Shown here: positions 55,658 through 64,000 of the stretch, piece by piece | Numbering within the stretch: the first letter of the stretch is position 1 | Layout of the letters: every line of letters begins with the position of its first letter | Assembly: GCF_003352915.1 (NCBI RefSeq) | Contig: NZ_CP022314.1 | Coordinates: 793,514 to 857,513 of the forward strand | Direction of reading: 5' to 3' | From: Arthrobacter sp. PM3 | Lineage (GTDB): Bacteria > Actinomycetota > Actinomycetes > Actinomycetales > Micrococcaceae | DNA: 64,000 nucleotides | Notes under the pieces: model-generated | Databases searched by the model: none | What the model was told of the DNA's origin: nothing | What the model saw: only the letters and a program-made list of their open reading frames with translations | Program-made: the position numbers and the translations under genes

Positions 55658-55718
55658 CGTTGTTCCTTTTATGCAGAGGGATGGGGGTGGCCGAAGCGGC
55701 CTGTTTGTAAAAAGGACT

Positions 55719-55752
55719 TACTTGTAGAAGCGGGCTACTTGTAGAAGCGGGC
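55719..55752. repeat. 17-bp perfect tandem duplication at the MaoC stop codon
   Basis: TACTTGTAGAAGCGGGC occurs at 55719-55735 and 55736-55752. On the minus strand the unit holds the last codons of the MaoC gene. Without the duplication the gene would end in TAA; with it the stop is TAG and the final codons are repeated downstream as untranslated sequence. The protein is unchanged. Confidence 0.9.
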
Positions 55753-56190
55753 GAGGAACTCGGCCACGACGGCGGGACGCTCCTGGCCCTCGATTTCGAT
55801 CGTGTTGGAGACCTTGATCTGGGCGCCGCCCTTGACCTCGGTCACCTCGGCGATGGTGGCCCGCATCCGGATCCGCGAACCCACTGTGACCGGGGAGGTG
55901 AAGCGGACCTTGTCGAGGCCGTAGTTGACCTTGGTGGTGACGCCGTCGACGTCGAACAGCTCGCCCCAGAACGGGATGATGAGCGAGAGGGTGAGGAAGC
56001 CGTGGGCGATCGGGGCGCCGAACGGGCCGTCCTTGGCCCGTTCCGGGTCCACGTGGATCCACTGGTCATCGCCGGTGGCGTCGGCGAATTTGTTGATCTG
56101 TTCCTGGGTGATTTCCCGGTAGTCGGTGACGCCGAGGTCGGTGCCGGCGAGGGTGAGCAGTTTGTCGAAGTCGACAACAAGGTTGGGCAT
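55735..56190 (-). CDS. MaoC-like hot-dog dehydratase
   Basis: A 151-residue hydratase/dehydratase with a single hot-dog domain. The hydratase-2 motif is visible: FADATGDDQWIHVDPERA then GAPIAHGFLTLSL, with catalytic Asp and His. It hydrates or dehydrates an enoyl-CoA. The family also includes NodN-type proteins. The stop lies in a 17-bp tandem duplication. Confidence 0.92.
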   Translation of the reverse strand: MPNLVVDFDKLLTLAGTDLGVTDYREITQEQINKFADATGDDQWIHVDPERAKDGPFGAPIAHGFLTLSLIIPFWGELFDVDGVTTKVNYGLDKVRFTSPVTVGSRIRMRATIAEVTEVKGGAQIKVSNTIEIEGQERPAVVAEFLARFYK

Positions 56191-56259
56191 TTGTGGCTCC
56201 TGTGGTGGGTGATGGATGAGGTACGACGGCGGGACGCGCCGGGGCGCGCGCCTGCGCCG

Positions 56260-57519
56260 TTAGCGGGTGAAGGCGCTGTGGCCGGTGAGGGCGCGGCCGA
56301 CGATGAGGGCATTGATTTCGTGGGTGCCCTCGTAGGAGTAGACGGCCTCGGCGTCGGCATGGAACCGCGCGACGTCTGATTCAAGGGTGATGCCGTTGCC
56401 GCCCGCCACTTCGCGGGCCAGCGCCACGGTCTCTCGCATGAGGAGGGAAGTCTGCATCTTCGCCAGGGCGGAGTCCTGGTCCCGGTAGATGCCCTTGGCC
56501 TGCTGCTCGGTCAGCCGGACGACGAGGGACAGGGCCGAGGTCACGTTGCCGAGCATCCGGGCGAGTTTCTCCTGCACGAGCTGGAAGGACCCCAGGGGGC
56601 GGCCGAACTGCTCCCGCTGCGCAACGTAGCGGCAGGCGGCCTCGAACGCACCGGCGGCCATGCCGGTGGCGATCCAGGCGACATCGGAGCGCATGGCCCG
56701 CAGCATCGCGGCGACGTCCCGGAAGGAGTTGACGTTGTGCAGCCGCATCGACTCCGGAACGCGCACCTCCTCGAGGGTGATGTGTGCGTTCTGCATCATC
56801 CGCAGGGCGGTCTTGCCATGGATCTTCTGCAGCGTCACGCCGGCGGCCTGGCGGTCCACGAGGAACGCTTTGACCTGCCCGTCGGCCTCATCGCGGGCGA
56901 ACACGGCCAGGACGTCGGCCGTGGCGGCTCCGCCGATCCAGCGCTTGGCGCCGTTGATGACCCACGAGTCGCCTTCCCGGCGGGCGCTCGTGGCGAGTCC
57001 GCCGGCAATGTCCGAGCCGGATTCGGGTTCGGTCAGCGAGAAGACGCCCCTGAGCGAAAAGTCAATGACCCTTGGCATCCACTCGGCCTGCTGGTCCGGA
57101 GAGGCGCCGACCCGGATAGCGGTCCGGAACAGCCCTGCCTGGGCCGTGTACCAGGTGGCCAAGGACGCATCGGTCCGGGCGAGCTCGAAAATCCGGAAGC
57201 CTTGGTAGATGCCCCTGGCGGCCGGACCTGCCCCCGGGGCTCCGGTCAGGTCGGCCGGCTCCATGAGGTCCAGGTCGATCAGCGGCCGGGCCAGCTGGTC
57301 CGGGAATTCGCCGCGCTCCCAGTAGTCGGCGAGCAGCGGCCGGGCCTGTTCGTCCAGGAAGGTGCGCAGCCGGCCCAGGACCCGGCGTTCCGCGGGGGTG
57401 AGCAGGGATTCGGCGTCGTAAAAGTCACAGGCGCCGTAAAGGCGTTCCTGCGCAGTATCGACGGCAGTACCGGCAGCGGTCTCGGCGCGGTCGACAGCGA
57501 CGGCGGTATCGGGATTCAC
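56260..57519 (-). CDS. Acyl-CoA dehydrogenase, glutaryl-CoA dehydrogenase-like
   Basis: A 419-residue FAD enzyme that desaturates an acyl-CoA. Signatures are LTEPESGSDIAGGLATSA, INGAKRWIGGAATADV, and the base-containing YEGTHEINALIVGRALTG near the C-terminus. The stretch KIHGKTALRMMQNAHITLEEVRV resembles glutaryl-CoA dehydrogenases. It starts one base after the amidohydrolase stop region, showing tight operon packing. Confidence 0.93.
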   Translation of the reverse strand: MNPDTAVAVDRAETAAGTAVDTAQERLYGACDFYDAESLLTPAERRVLGRLRTFLDEQARPLLADYWERGEFPDQLARPLIDLDLMEPADLTGAPGAGPAARGIYQGFRIFELARTDASLATWYTAQAGLFRTAIRVGASPDQQAEWMPRVIDFSLRGVFSLTEPESGSDIAGGLATSARREGDSWVINGAKRWIGGAATADVLAVFARDEADGQVKAFLVDRQAAGVTLQKIHGKTALRMMQNAHITLEEVRVPESMRLHNVNSFRDVAAMLRAMRSDVAWIATGMAAGAFEAACRYVAQREQFGRPLGSFQLVQEKLARMLGNVTSALSLVVRLTEQQAKGIYRDQDSALAKMQTSLLMRETVALAREVAGGNGITLESDVARFHADAEAVYSYEGTHEINALIVGRALTGHSAFTR

Positions 57520-57520
57520 C

Positions 57521-58414
57521 TCAGCCCTCCAGTCCGAGCAGGCGTACGGCGTTGTCCTTGAGGATCTTGGGCCGGCCTTCGTCCTTGAGCGGCAGGTCAG
57601 CGAACGCGCCCAGCCATTTCTGCGGGGTGATCAGCGGGAAGTCGGTGCCGAACAACACCTTGTCCTGGAGGTAGGAGTTGGAGGCCTTCACGAGCGACTC
57701 CGGGAAGTACTTCGGGGACCAGCCGGAGAGGTCGATGAAGACGTTGGACTTGTGGGTGGCGATCGAGTTGGCCTCGTCCTGCCACGGCACCGAGGGGTGG
57801 GCCATGATGATCTGCAGGCCGGGGAAGTCGGCAGCCACGGCGTCGAGCAGGAGCGGGTTGGAGTAGGCCAGCTTGATGCCGTACCCGCCGGGGAGCCCGG
57901 CGCCCATGCCGTTCTGGCCTGTGTGGAAGATGGCGGGAAGTCCCAGTTCCTGCAGCGTTTCCCAGAGCGGGTAGAACTGCTCGGCGGAGGGGTCGAAGCC
58001 CTGCAGGCTGGGGTGGAATTTGAAGCCGCGGGCACCCAGTTCCAGGGCCTGGTGTTTGGCTCCTGCGATTGCGTCCTCCCCGGTGCGGGGGTCCACGCTG
58101 CCGAACGGGATCAGGACGTCGTTGTTCCTTGCCGCCCCGGCGATGAGCTCGGGGATGCTGTTGGGCTCGTGCCTGAGCTGGGTGCGGGCGTCGACAGTGA
58201 AGACGACGGCGGCCATGTTCAGTTCCCGGTACACCTCGGCGATGCGGTCCAGGGTGGGCGTCCGGTCCTCGGCCTTGAAGTACTTCGCCGACGCTTCGGT
58301 GAGGGCTTCCGGGAGGGATCCGTGCCCGCAGCTGTCCACTTCGAGGTGGACGTGCATGTCGATCGCGTCCAGCGTGGCGGCATTGATGCCCGATTCATAG
58401 CGCTGCGCGGCCAT
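57521..58414 (-). CDS. Amidohydrolase 2-family protein
   Basis: A 297-residue metal-dependent hydrolase/decarboxylase. The metal site begins with DMHVHLEV (HxH) near residue 20; a histidine is in FKFHPSLQG and another in IFHTGQNG, with the Asp in FGTDFPLI. The family includes lactone hydrolases and non-oxidative decarboxylases. In this operon it may open or decarboxylate a ring intermediate (inference). Confidence 0.9.
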   Translation of the reverse strand: MAAQRYESGINAATLDAIDMHVHLEVDSCGHGSLPEALTEASAKYFKAEDRTPTLDRIAEVYRELNMAAVVFTVDARTQLRHEPNSIPELIAGAARNNDVLIPFGSVDPRTGEDAIAGAKHQALELGARGFKFHPSLQGFDPSAEQFYPLWETLQELGLPAIFHTGQNGMGAGLPGGYGIKLAYSNPLLLDAVAADFPGLQIIMAHPSVPWQDEANSIATHKSNVFIDLSGWSPKYFPESLVKASNSYLQDKVLFGTDFPLITPQKWLGAFADLPLKDEGRPKILKDNAVRLLGLEG

Positions 58415-58415
58415 G

Positions 58416-59351
58416 TCAGCGGACCTCGGCCGGTTCGGGCGTCAGGTCCGCGGGCAGCGGCAGGAAGTCCTCACCCACGCCCTGCAGCTTGTCGCCGAAG
58501 AGCGCCCCGAAGTTCTCCACGAGGTCCGCATAGCCCCAGCCGCCCTCGCGGTACTCGGTAGCGGCGGCCTCCGGATGGGTCCACACCTGCAGCCGGTCAC
58601 CGCCGGCGCCGATCGCCTGGCCGGTGACGCCGGCAGCGGCGTCGGAGGCGAGGAACGCCACGAGGCCGGCGACGTCGTCGGCCGTGCCGAACCCGAGATC
58701 GTGGCGGAAGAAGGCCGGCATGGCCTCGCCGCGCTCGTCCGCTTCGACAGCCTTCTGGAAGTACGGCACGGTCTTGGTCATGGCGGTGGCGGCGACCGGG
58801 ATGACGGCGTTGGCGGTGACGCCGGCCTTCTTCATCTCCAGCGCCCAGGTGCGGACCATGCCCACGATTCCGGCCTTGGCGGCGGCGTAGTTGGTCTGGC
58901 CGAAGTTGCCGCGCTGGCCGGTCGGTGAACCGATGGTGATGATGCGGCCGGGAACGCCGTGCTCCTTGAAGTAGGCGAAGGCCTCCCGGGCGCAGGTGAA
59001 GGTGCCGCGGAGGTGGACGTTGATCACGGCGTCGAAATCCTCGTCCGTCATCTTCAGCAGGCTCTTGTCCCGCAGGATGCCCGCGTTGGTGACCAGGATG
59101 TCCAGCCGGCCGAACTCCGTGACGGCCGCCTGCACAAGCTGTTTGGCCACCTCGGAACTGCCCACGGGGGCGACGACGGCGGCGGCCCGGCCGCCGTCGG
59201 ACTGGATGGTGCGGACCGCCTCCGCGGCCACCCCGGCGTCGACGTCGTTGATGACGACCGCGGCACCCTGGCGGGCCAGTTCCCGGGCGTAGGCCAGGCC
59301 CAGGCCCCGGCCGCTTCCGGTGACGACCGCTACTTTTCCTGTCAGGCTCAT
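58416..59351 (-). CDS. SDR-family oxidoreductase
   Basis: A 311-residue reductase/dehydrogenase. The NAD(P) motif is VVTGSGRGLGLAYARELARQG (TGxxxGxG) and the active site YxxxK is in TNYAAAKAGIVGM (about 165), with Ser in TIGSPTGQ. A C-terminal extension (GWGYADLVENFGALFGDKL) is longer than in FabG. The ATG at 59351 has AAAGGAG 6 nt upstream; it is the first gene of the operon. It probably oxidises a 3-hydroxyacyl-CoA. Confidence 0.92.
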   Translation of the reverse strand: MSLTGKVAVVTGSGRGLGLAYARELARQGAAVVINDVDAGVAAEAVRTIQSDGGRAAAVVAPVGSSEVAKQLVQAAVTEFGRLDILVTNAGILRDKSLLKMTDEDFDAVINVHLRGTFTCAREAFAYFKEHGVPGRIITIGSPTGQRGNFGQTNYAAAKAGIVGMVRTWALEMKKAGVTANAVIPVAATAMTKTVPYFQKAVEADERGEAMPAFFRHDLGFGTADDVAGLVAFLASDAAAGVTGQAIGAGGDRLQVWTHPEAAATEYREGGWGYADLVENFGALFGDKLQGVGEDFLPLPADLTPEPAEVR

Positions 59352-59489
59352 TGCCGCTCCTTTGCTAGCTGCCTTGCTGTTGTCTACTTTGTGCATCCTG
59401 CCCCGCGGCGTGGGATGCTGTTCTGCATCCATGAAAATATGGATAGTTGAGAATGTCAATGATTTATTTTTTGGACTATTGGAGTGGGC
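59352..59489. promoter_or_regulatory. Divergent promoter region between SDR operon and MarR
   Basis: The 138-bp gap contains an AT-rich block at 59429-59477 (for example GATAGTTGAG and GACTATTGG with complementary ATAGT/ACTAT cores 29 bp apart). It is the only place from which both the catabolic operon and the MarR gene could start, so the MarR site is expected here; no perfect palindrome is seen. Confidence 0.35.
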
Positions 59490-59969
59490 ATGGCGACCGA
59501 ACTAGACGCACAGCCGGGCACGGAGCCGGCCGGGAAGCTCATGGCGGCGACGATCAGCCGGGATGCCGGCTTCCTCCTGGCCAAACTGCACGCCGCCGGC
59601 TCGGTCCTGAACAACCGCGCCCTGGCCGGATTCGACCTGAAGGAGCGCTCGTACTCGGTGCTGGCGCTGGCCAACAGCGGGCTGGAACCGACCCAGCGCG
59701 AGATGGCGGAGTTCCTCAGCCTGGATCCCAGCCAGATCGTGGCCCTCATTGACGAACTGGAGAAGCGCGGGCTGGTGCTGCGCGCCCCCGGGAAGCAGGA
59801 CCGGCGCGCCAAGATCGTCTCGGCAACAGCGGAAGGCGCGGCCGTCTTCCGCCAGGCCGAAGCCGCGGCGCGCGCGGCGGAGGCTGCCGCCCTGGCCGGC
59901 CTCAGCGAAGCCGAAGTCGCGGCGCTCAAAACCCTGCTGAGGAAGGCGCTGTGGGGGTCGGCGGACTAG
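59490..59969 (+). CDS. MarR-family regulator of the catabolic operon
   Basis: A 159-residue regulator. The winged helix includes TQREMAEFLSLDPSQIVALIDELEKRGLV and the wing APGKQDRRAKIVSAT. ATG at 59490 has GGAG 5 nt upstream and is preferred over a GTG two codons earlier. MarR proteins next to CoA-ligase operons often sense the aromatic acid or its CoA ester, which fits this context. Confidence 0.9.
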   Translation: MATELDAQPGTEPAGKLMAATISRDAGFLLAKLHAAGSVLNNRALAGFDLKERSYSVLALANSGLEPTQREMAEFLSLDPSQIVALIDELEKRGLVLRAPGKQDRRAKIVSATAEGAAVFRQAEAAARAAEAAALAGLSEAEVAALKTLLRKALWGSAD

Positions 59970-59979
59970 GCTCGGGGCC

Positions 59980-60510
59980 ATGACCGTTCGGAGCGCCGGG
60001 ATACTGCTGTACCGGCTGGGCAGTGCAGCAACACCGGGAACTGCGGCAGGACCGGGCACTGCAGCGGGGCTGGAGGTCTGGATTGCCCATATGGGCGGAC
60101 CGTTCTGGGCCCGCAAGGACGCGCACGCCTGGTCCGTCCCCAAAGGCGAGTACGGCGAGGACGAGGACCCGTTCACGGCCGCGCAGCGCGAGTTCGCCGA
60201 GGAAATGGGCATCCCCGCGCCCACCGCGGACTACGTGGAGCTCGGCACCTTCCGGCAGCCTTCCGGAAAGCTGATCACGGTCTTCGCGGCCGAGGCGGAT
60301 TTCCAGCCGGACGAGATTGTGAGCAACACCTTTGCGCTGGAATGGCCGAAGGGCTCGGGCGTCATCCGCAGCTTCCCGGAGATCGACGACGCGCGGTGGG
60401 CCACGGAGCAGGACGCCCGGACCCGGCTGGTCAAAGGCCAGCTGCCGGTCCTTGATGCGCTCATCCGGCACCTGGGGCGCGGCCCCGACGCCGCGGACGG
60501 CCCGGCATGA
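59980..60510 (+). CDS. Nudix hydrolase
   Basis: A 176-residue hydrolase of nucleoside diphosphate-linked compounds. The Nudix box is present at about 53-75: GEYGEDED, then REFAEEMGI, matching Gx5Ex7REUXEEXGU. A Gly/Ala/Thr-rich loop (residues 16-30) interrupts the first strand region. The sequence SAGILLYRLG starts the fold. It lies 10 bp after the MarR stop and may be co-transcribed. Confidence 0.92.
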   Translation: MTVRSAGILLYRLGSAATPGTAAGPGTAAGLEVWIAHMGGPFWARKDAHAWSVPKGEYGEDEDPFTAAQREFAEEMGIPAPTADYVELGTFRQPSGKLITVFAAEADFQPDEIVSNTFALEWPKGSGVIRSFPEIDDARWATEQDARTRLVKGQLPVLDALIRHLGRGPDAADGPA

Positions 60511-60605
60511 CAAAACGTGAATGATGTTTGACATATTTTGTAACACGGCAGCGCTTTCCGCTAGCCAAGAGGCCCGTCGATCGTTCATGCTTAGCTATGA
60601 CCTCA

Positions 60606-61181
60606 ATGTCGAGCCAGTACCGGATCATCGCCGTGTGCACCGGAAATATCTGCCGGTCCCCGATGGCCGAGCTCATGCTGGCGGAGGCATTCCGGGCCGG
60701 GCACCTGACCCGGGCGGTCGTGGATTCCGCAGGCACCACGGCGTATGAGGCCGGCCGGCCCATCGATCCGCGGGCCGCGCGCAAACTCACGGCGCAGAAC
60801 ATCGCCTCGGACGGCCACGTGGCGCGGGAATGGCGGCCCGAGTGGTTCCGCACCCGCGAGCTGATCCTGGCCCTCGACGTCGACCACTACGGCTGGCTCC
60901 GGCAGGCGGCACCGGACCGTGACTCGCTGGCAAAAATCCGCATGCTCCGCAGTTTCGACCCCGCGGTCGCGGACAGGGACCCGCTGGAGCAGGGTATCGA
61001 GGACCCCTGGTACGGCGGCCACACCGACTTCGACTCCACCTGGAACCTCATCCTCGCCGCCGTCCCCGGGATCGTGGAGTACGTCCGCGCCGAGATCCGG
61101 CGTCGGGACGGTGAAAGCAGCACGGGACTGGGCAGCACGGGACAGGGCTACACAGGGCAGCGGGTACGCTCTATTTCATGA
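60606..61181 (+). CDS. Low-molecular-weight protein tyrosine phosphatase
   Basis: A 191-residue phosphatase. The P-loop CTGNICRS (Cx5R) is at about 10-17 and the general acid Asp in IEDPWYGG near 137. A Ser/Thr/Gly-rich tail of about 25 residues follows the fold. ATG at 60606 is chosen; ATG at 60597 is equally possible. A TTGACA box lies about 70 bp upstream. Its stop overlaps the next start (ATGA). Confidence 0.9.
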   Translation: MSSQYRIIAVCTGNICRSPMAELMLAEAFRAGHLTRAVVDSAGTTAYEAGRPIDPRAARKLTAQNIASDGHVAREWRPEWFRTRELILALDVDHYGWLRQAAPDRDSLAKIRMLRSFDPAVADRDPLEQGIEDPWYGGHTDFDSTWNLILAAVPGIVEYVRAEIRRRDGESSTGLGSTGQGYTGQRVRSIS

Positions 61182-63250
61182 GCCCCGCACCCGTCATCAT
61201 CGCAATCGACGGGCGGTCCGGCTCCGGCAAGACCACCCTGGCCATCGAACTGGCGGCACGGCTCCGGGAGCACCGCAAGGTCTCGCTCTTCCACCTCGAG
61301 GACATCTATCCCGGCTGGAACGGGCTCGCGGCGGGGATCGACCGCTACGTCACCACCGTGCTGTCGCCGCTGCGTCGCGGCGAGACCGCTGAGTGGGTCA
61401 GCTGGGACTGGGAGCGGCACTACGACGGCGAGGTCCGCACCACACGCCCGGCCGACGTCGTCCTGGTGGAGGGTGTCGGCGCCGCTGCCGCCGCCGCCCG
61501 CCCCATGCTGGATGCCGTGATCTGGGCGGACTCCCCGGACGCCGACCGCCGCGCCCGCGCACTGGCCCGGGACGGTGAAACCTATGAACCTTTCTGGGAC
61601 CAGTGGGCGGCGCAGGAAGCGCAGTGGCTGGCCGCCGACGACGTCCCGGCCCGCGCCGACGTGCACGTGCTCAACCGGGCGGACGGCGCCGCCCCGGACG
61701 ATGTCCTGCACGCCCTGCAGTACCTTCCCGGCGTCGGGCCCGCCCTGCTGCCCGAGCTCACCGCCCGGGGCGGCCTGGCGTTGCGGGCCGAACGGGTCGA
61801 CGCCGCGCCGGATGCCGCCCGGCTGTTCGAGGCGCTTTTTGGCGGCTCCGGCAACGCCGTCTGGCTCGACTCCTCGCTGGACCCGGCGGGCCTGGCCCCG
61901 GAGGCCGCCGAACGCAGCCGCTTCAGCATTCTGGCCGACGACGGCGGCTGCTTTGGCCAGGCAATCCGGCACAGTTCCGGACGGACCCGCGTCAGCGCCG
62001 GCCAGGCCACGGTCACCACGGACGGCCCGTTTTTCCGCTGGCTCGACGGCGTCTGGGGCCACGAAGTGCTCCGCGCCCCGGAGGACTACCCGTGCGGCTT
62101 CACCCTGGGCTGGCTCGGCTACCTCGGCTACGAACTCAAGCGCGAAACCGGCGGCAGTGACGTCGCCGCGGCCACCCCGGATGCCTGCCTGATCTTCGCC
62201 GGCCGGGCCGTCGTCCTGGACCACGCCGAGGGCGCGGCCTGGCTGCTGGCCCTGGACACGGCCGACGCCGGAGACTGGCTGGCGGCAGCCCGCGCGGCCG
62301 TGGCCGCGACGGCTTCCGGCGCTGCAGCGCCTCGCAGCACAGCAGCGTCAGGCTCCCCCGTCGCTGCCCCGTCATTCACCGCCCCTTCCTTCACTGCCAG
62401 GGATGCCGAGGCCGGCTACAAGGCCAAGGTCGCCGAGGCCCAGCGGGAAATCGCCGAGGGCAACACCTACGAAGTCTGCCTGACCACCGCGCTCACCGCT
62501 GCCGCCCCCGCGGGCACCGGCGGCCTGGACCCGTGGCAGACCTATCTGGAGCTGCGGCGCCGCAACCCGGCCCCGTTCGCCAGCTACCTGCGGTTCGGCG
62601 GCCTGGCGGTGGCGAGCACGTCGCCGGAACGGTTCCTGCAGATCGCCGGCGACGGCAGGATGCGGGCCGAGCCGATCAAGGGCACCCGCCGCCGCGATGC
62701 GGACCCGGGCGTGGACGCGGCCCTGCGGCAGGATTTGGCGTCCTCGCCCAAGGACCGGGCCGAGAACATCATGATCGTGGACCTGCTGCGCAACGACCTC
62801 AGCCACTTCGCCGTCCCGGGGTCGGTGGCGGTCAGCCGGCTGTGCGCGATCGAGAGCTACGCCACCGTGCACCAGATGGTGAGCACCATCGACGCCCGGC
62901 TGCGCCCCGGCATGCCGCGGGCCGAGGCCGTCGCTGCCTGTTTCCCGGCCGGCTCGATGACCGGCGCACCGAAGGTCAGCACCATGGCCATCCTGGACCG
63001 GCTTGAGGCCGCGCCGCGGGGCGCGTACTCCGGGGCGATCGGCTACTTCTCGCTCAACGGCGCCGCCGACCTCGCCGTGGCGATCCGGACCCTGGTGGTC
63101 CGTGACCTCGGTGACGGCACCGCGGAACTGAGCCTCGGCGTCGGCGGCGCCGTCACCGCCGATTCGTCGCCGCAGGAGGAGTACGAGGAAATCCGGACCA
63201 AGGCCTTTGGGGTCCTGTCGGCGCTCGGGACCGGGTTCCCGCCCGGCTGA
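61178..63250 (+). CDS. pabB: P-loop kinase domain fused to aminodeoxychorismate synthase I (PabB)
   Basis: A 690-residue fusion. Residues 1 to about 200 form a P-loop NTPase like uridine kinase, with GRSGSGKTT at 12-20. A PabB N-terminal region follows, then an Ala/Ser linker (about 375-405) and the chorismate-binding domain (EAGYKAKVAEAQREIAEGN onward). The nucleophilic Lys is in EPIKGTRRRD near 500, with AENIMIVDLLRND and FPAGSMTGAPK. PabB makes aminodeoxychorismate for folate. The N-terminal kinase-like domain is an extra part of unknown role. Confidence 0.93.
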   Translation: MSPAPVIIAIDGRSGSGKTTLAIELAARLREHRKVSLFHLEDIYPGWNGLAAGIDRYVTTVLSPLRRGETAEWVSWDWERHYDGEVRTTRPADVVLVEGVGAAAAAARPMLDAVIWADSPDADRRARALARDGETYEPFWDQWAAQEAQWLAADDVPARADVHVLNRADGAAPDDVLHALQYLPGVGPALLPELTARGGLALRAERVDAAPDAARLFEALFGGSGNAVWLDSSLDPAGLAPEAAERSRFSILADDGGCFGQAIRHSSGRTRVSAGQATVTTDGPFFRWLDGVWGHEVLRAPEDYPCGFTLGWLGYLGYELKRETGGSDVAAATPDACLIFAGRAVVLDHAEGAAWLLALDTADAGDWLAAARAAVAATASGAAAPRSTAASGSPVAAPSFTAPSFTARDAEAGYKAKVAEAQREIAEGNTYEVCLTTALTAAAPAGTGGLDPWQTYLELRRRNPAPFASYLRFGGLAVASTSPERFLQIAGDGRMRAEPIKGTRRRDADPGVDAALRQDLASSPKDRAENIMIVDLLRNDLSHFAVPGSVAVSRLCAIESYATVHQMVSTIDARLRPGMPRAEAVAACFPAGSMTGAPKVSTMAILDRLEAAPRGAYSGAIGYFSLNGAADLAVAIRTLVVRDLGDGTAELSLGVGGAVTADSSPQEEYEEIRTKAFGVLSALGTGFPPG

Positions 63251-63267
63251 CCCCGCCGGCAGCGCCC

Positions 63268-64000
63268 TTACTGAAGAGTCGCCGTCAGCCGCGCCACGTT
63301 GTCCACATATTTGACCTTCATGGGCCGCTTCATCCAGTCGTCCAGCACAAGTTCGTGCGAGATGCTGCGGTATGTGTCCTCCACGGCCCGGATCCGCTGG
63401 ACGATGTCCTCACCGAGGAGCATCACGGAGACCTCGAGGTTCAGCGAGAAGGAGCGCATGTCCATGTTGCTGGACCCCAGCACGGCAACCTCGTCGTCGA
63501 TCGTGAAGTGCTTGGCGTGCAGCACAAAGGGCGCCTTGTAGAGATAGATCCGCACCCCGGCCTCGAGCAGGGCCTCGTAGTAGGACTGCTGGGCGTGGTG
63601 GACCAGGAACTGGTCGCCCTTTTCCGAGACGAAGAGTTCCACATCGACCCCGCGCTGCGCCGCCGTCGTCACCGCATAGAGCAGCGAGTCGTCGGGGACG
63701 AAGTAGGGGCTGCACAGCGAGATCCTGTGCTGCGCGGAGTAGATGAGCGTGTTGAAGAGCCGCAGATTGTTCTCGGTGCTGAATCCGGGGCCGCTGGGGA
63801 CTACCTGGGCCGTGACGTTTCCGGGATGCGGCTCCGGCCGGTGCCCCAGCTGCTCTTCGAGGGACTCGTCGGTTTCGCTGAGCCAGTCGGTCGCGAAGAC
63901 CACATTCAGGGTGGTGACGATCGGTCCGCGCAGGCAGGCCATGAGCTCGACCCATTCGCGGCCCACCTTGCGGTGCTTGGGGTTGTTGTAGGAGGGCTCG
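63268..64000 (-). CDS. Cardiolipin synthase/phospholipase D-family protein (5' end outside window)
   Basis: The C-terminal 243 residues of a PLD-superfamily enzyme; the frame is open to the window edge. The second HKD motif is HAKHFTIDDEVAVLGSSNMD, and the C-terminal half of the fold (SPYFVPDDSLLYAVTTAAQRGVDV) precedes it. These enzymes join phosphatidylglycerol molecules into cardiolipin at the membrane. It ends 17 bp from the convergent pabB fusion. Confidence 0.93.
   Translation of the reverse strand, partial: EPSYNNPKHRKVGREWVELMACLRGPIVTTLNVVFATDWLSETDESLEEQLGHRPEPHPGNVTAQVVPSGPGFSTENNLRLFNTLIYSAQHRISLCSPYFVPDDSLLYAVTTAAQRGVDVELFVSEKGDQFLVHHAQQSYYEALLEAGVRIYLYKAPFVLHAKHFTIDDEVAVLGSSNMDMRSFSLNLEVSVMLLGEDIVQRIRAVEDTYRSISHELVLDDWMKRPMKVKYVDNVARLTATLQ

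Overview
The window reads as chromosomal DNA of a high-GC actinobacterium, most likely Arthrobacter or Pseudarthrobacter (Micrococcaceae). The support is a dnaK-grpE-dnaJ-hspR operon preceded by HspR-type HAIR operators, an actinobacterial DUF222/HNH protein, an EF-G2-type GTPase, a copper amine oxidase close in size and motifs to the Arthrobacter globiformis phenylethylamine oxidase, and many GTG starts. No rRNA, tRNA, CRISPR array, transposase or phage gene is visible. Gene density is high and the functions are mostly catabolic, regulatory and surface-related.

Layout. 1-5.5 kb: end of a sugar ABC permease, a small membrane protein, a DMP19-like acidic protein and a SWIM/SNF2 helicase. 5.5-11.3 kb: copper amine oxidase with its TetR regulator, an MFS exporter and an AraC regulator. 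11.3-15.3 kb: a small membrane protein with a TetR regulator, two tandem paralogous secreted proteins, and a divergent two-component system. 15.4-21.2 kb: rhamnoside/glucoside cluster (GH78, GH1, MFS, TetR). 21.3-26.9 kb: second amine cluster (APC permease, flavin amine oxidase, cupin, TetR, aldehyde dehydrogenase). 26.9-29.6 kb: EF-G2 and a membrane protein. 29.65-33.5 kb: a long structured leader and a four-gene operon of exported proteins with SipW-type signal peptides and paired cysteines. 33.6-38.0 kb: heat-shock operon. 38.1-43.4 kb: acidic repeat protein, TetR/epimerase pair, MMPL/MarR pair. 43.4-49.2 kb: APC permease, methyltransferase, and a ClC-YrhK fusion with glutamate decarboxylase. 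49.4-52.6 kb: RibD-C reductase, LysE exporter, HNH protein. 52.7-60.0 kb: six-gene CoA-dependent catabolic operon with a divergent MarR. 60.0-64.0 kb: Nudix hydrolase, low-molecular-weight phosphatase, a P-loop kinase/PabB fusion and the end of a cardiolipin synthase.

How the parts work together. Two oxidase systems (copper/quinone and flavin) plus an aldehyde dehydrogenase suggest use of biogenic amines. The ClC-type transporter next to glutamate decarboxylase suggests an acid-stress module. Most regulators are divergent from the operon they probably control, and several shared intergenic regions contain perfect inverted repeats that look like operators.

The least explained parts are: the exported-protein operon with its long leader and its perfect hairpin after the first gene; the dense hairpins between grpE and dnaJ; the two perfect inverted repeats before the AraC gene; the tandem secreted paralogs beside the sensor kinase; and two independent tandem duplications, both of 17 bp and both at gene ends.
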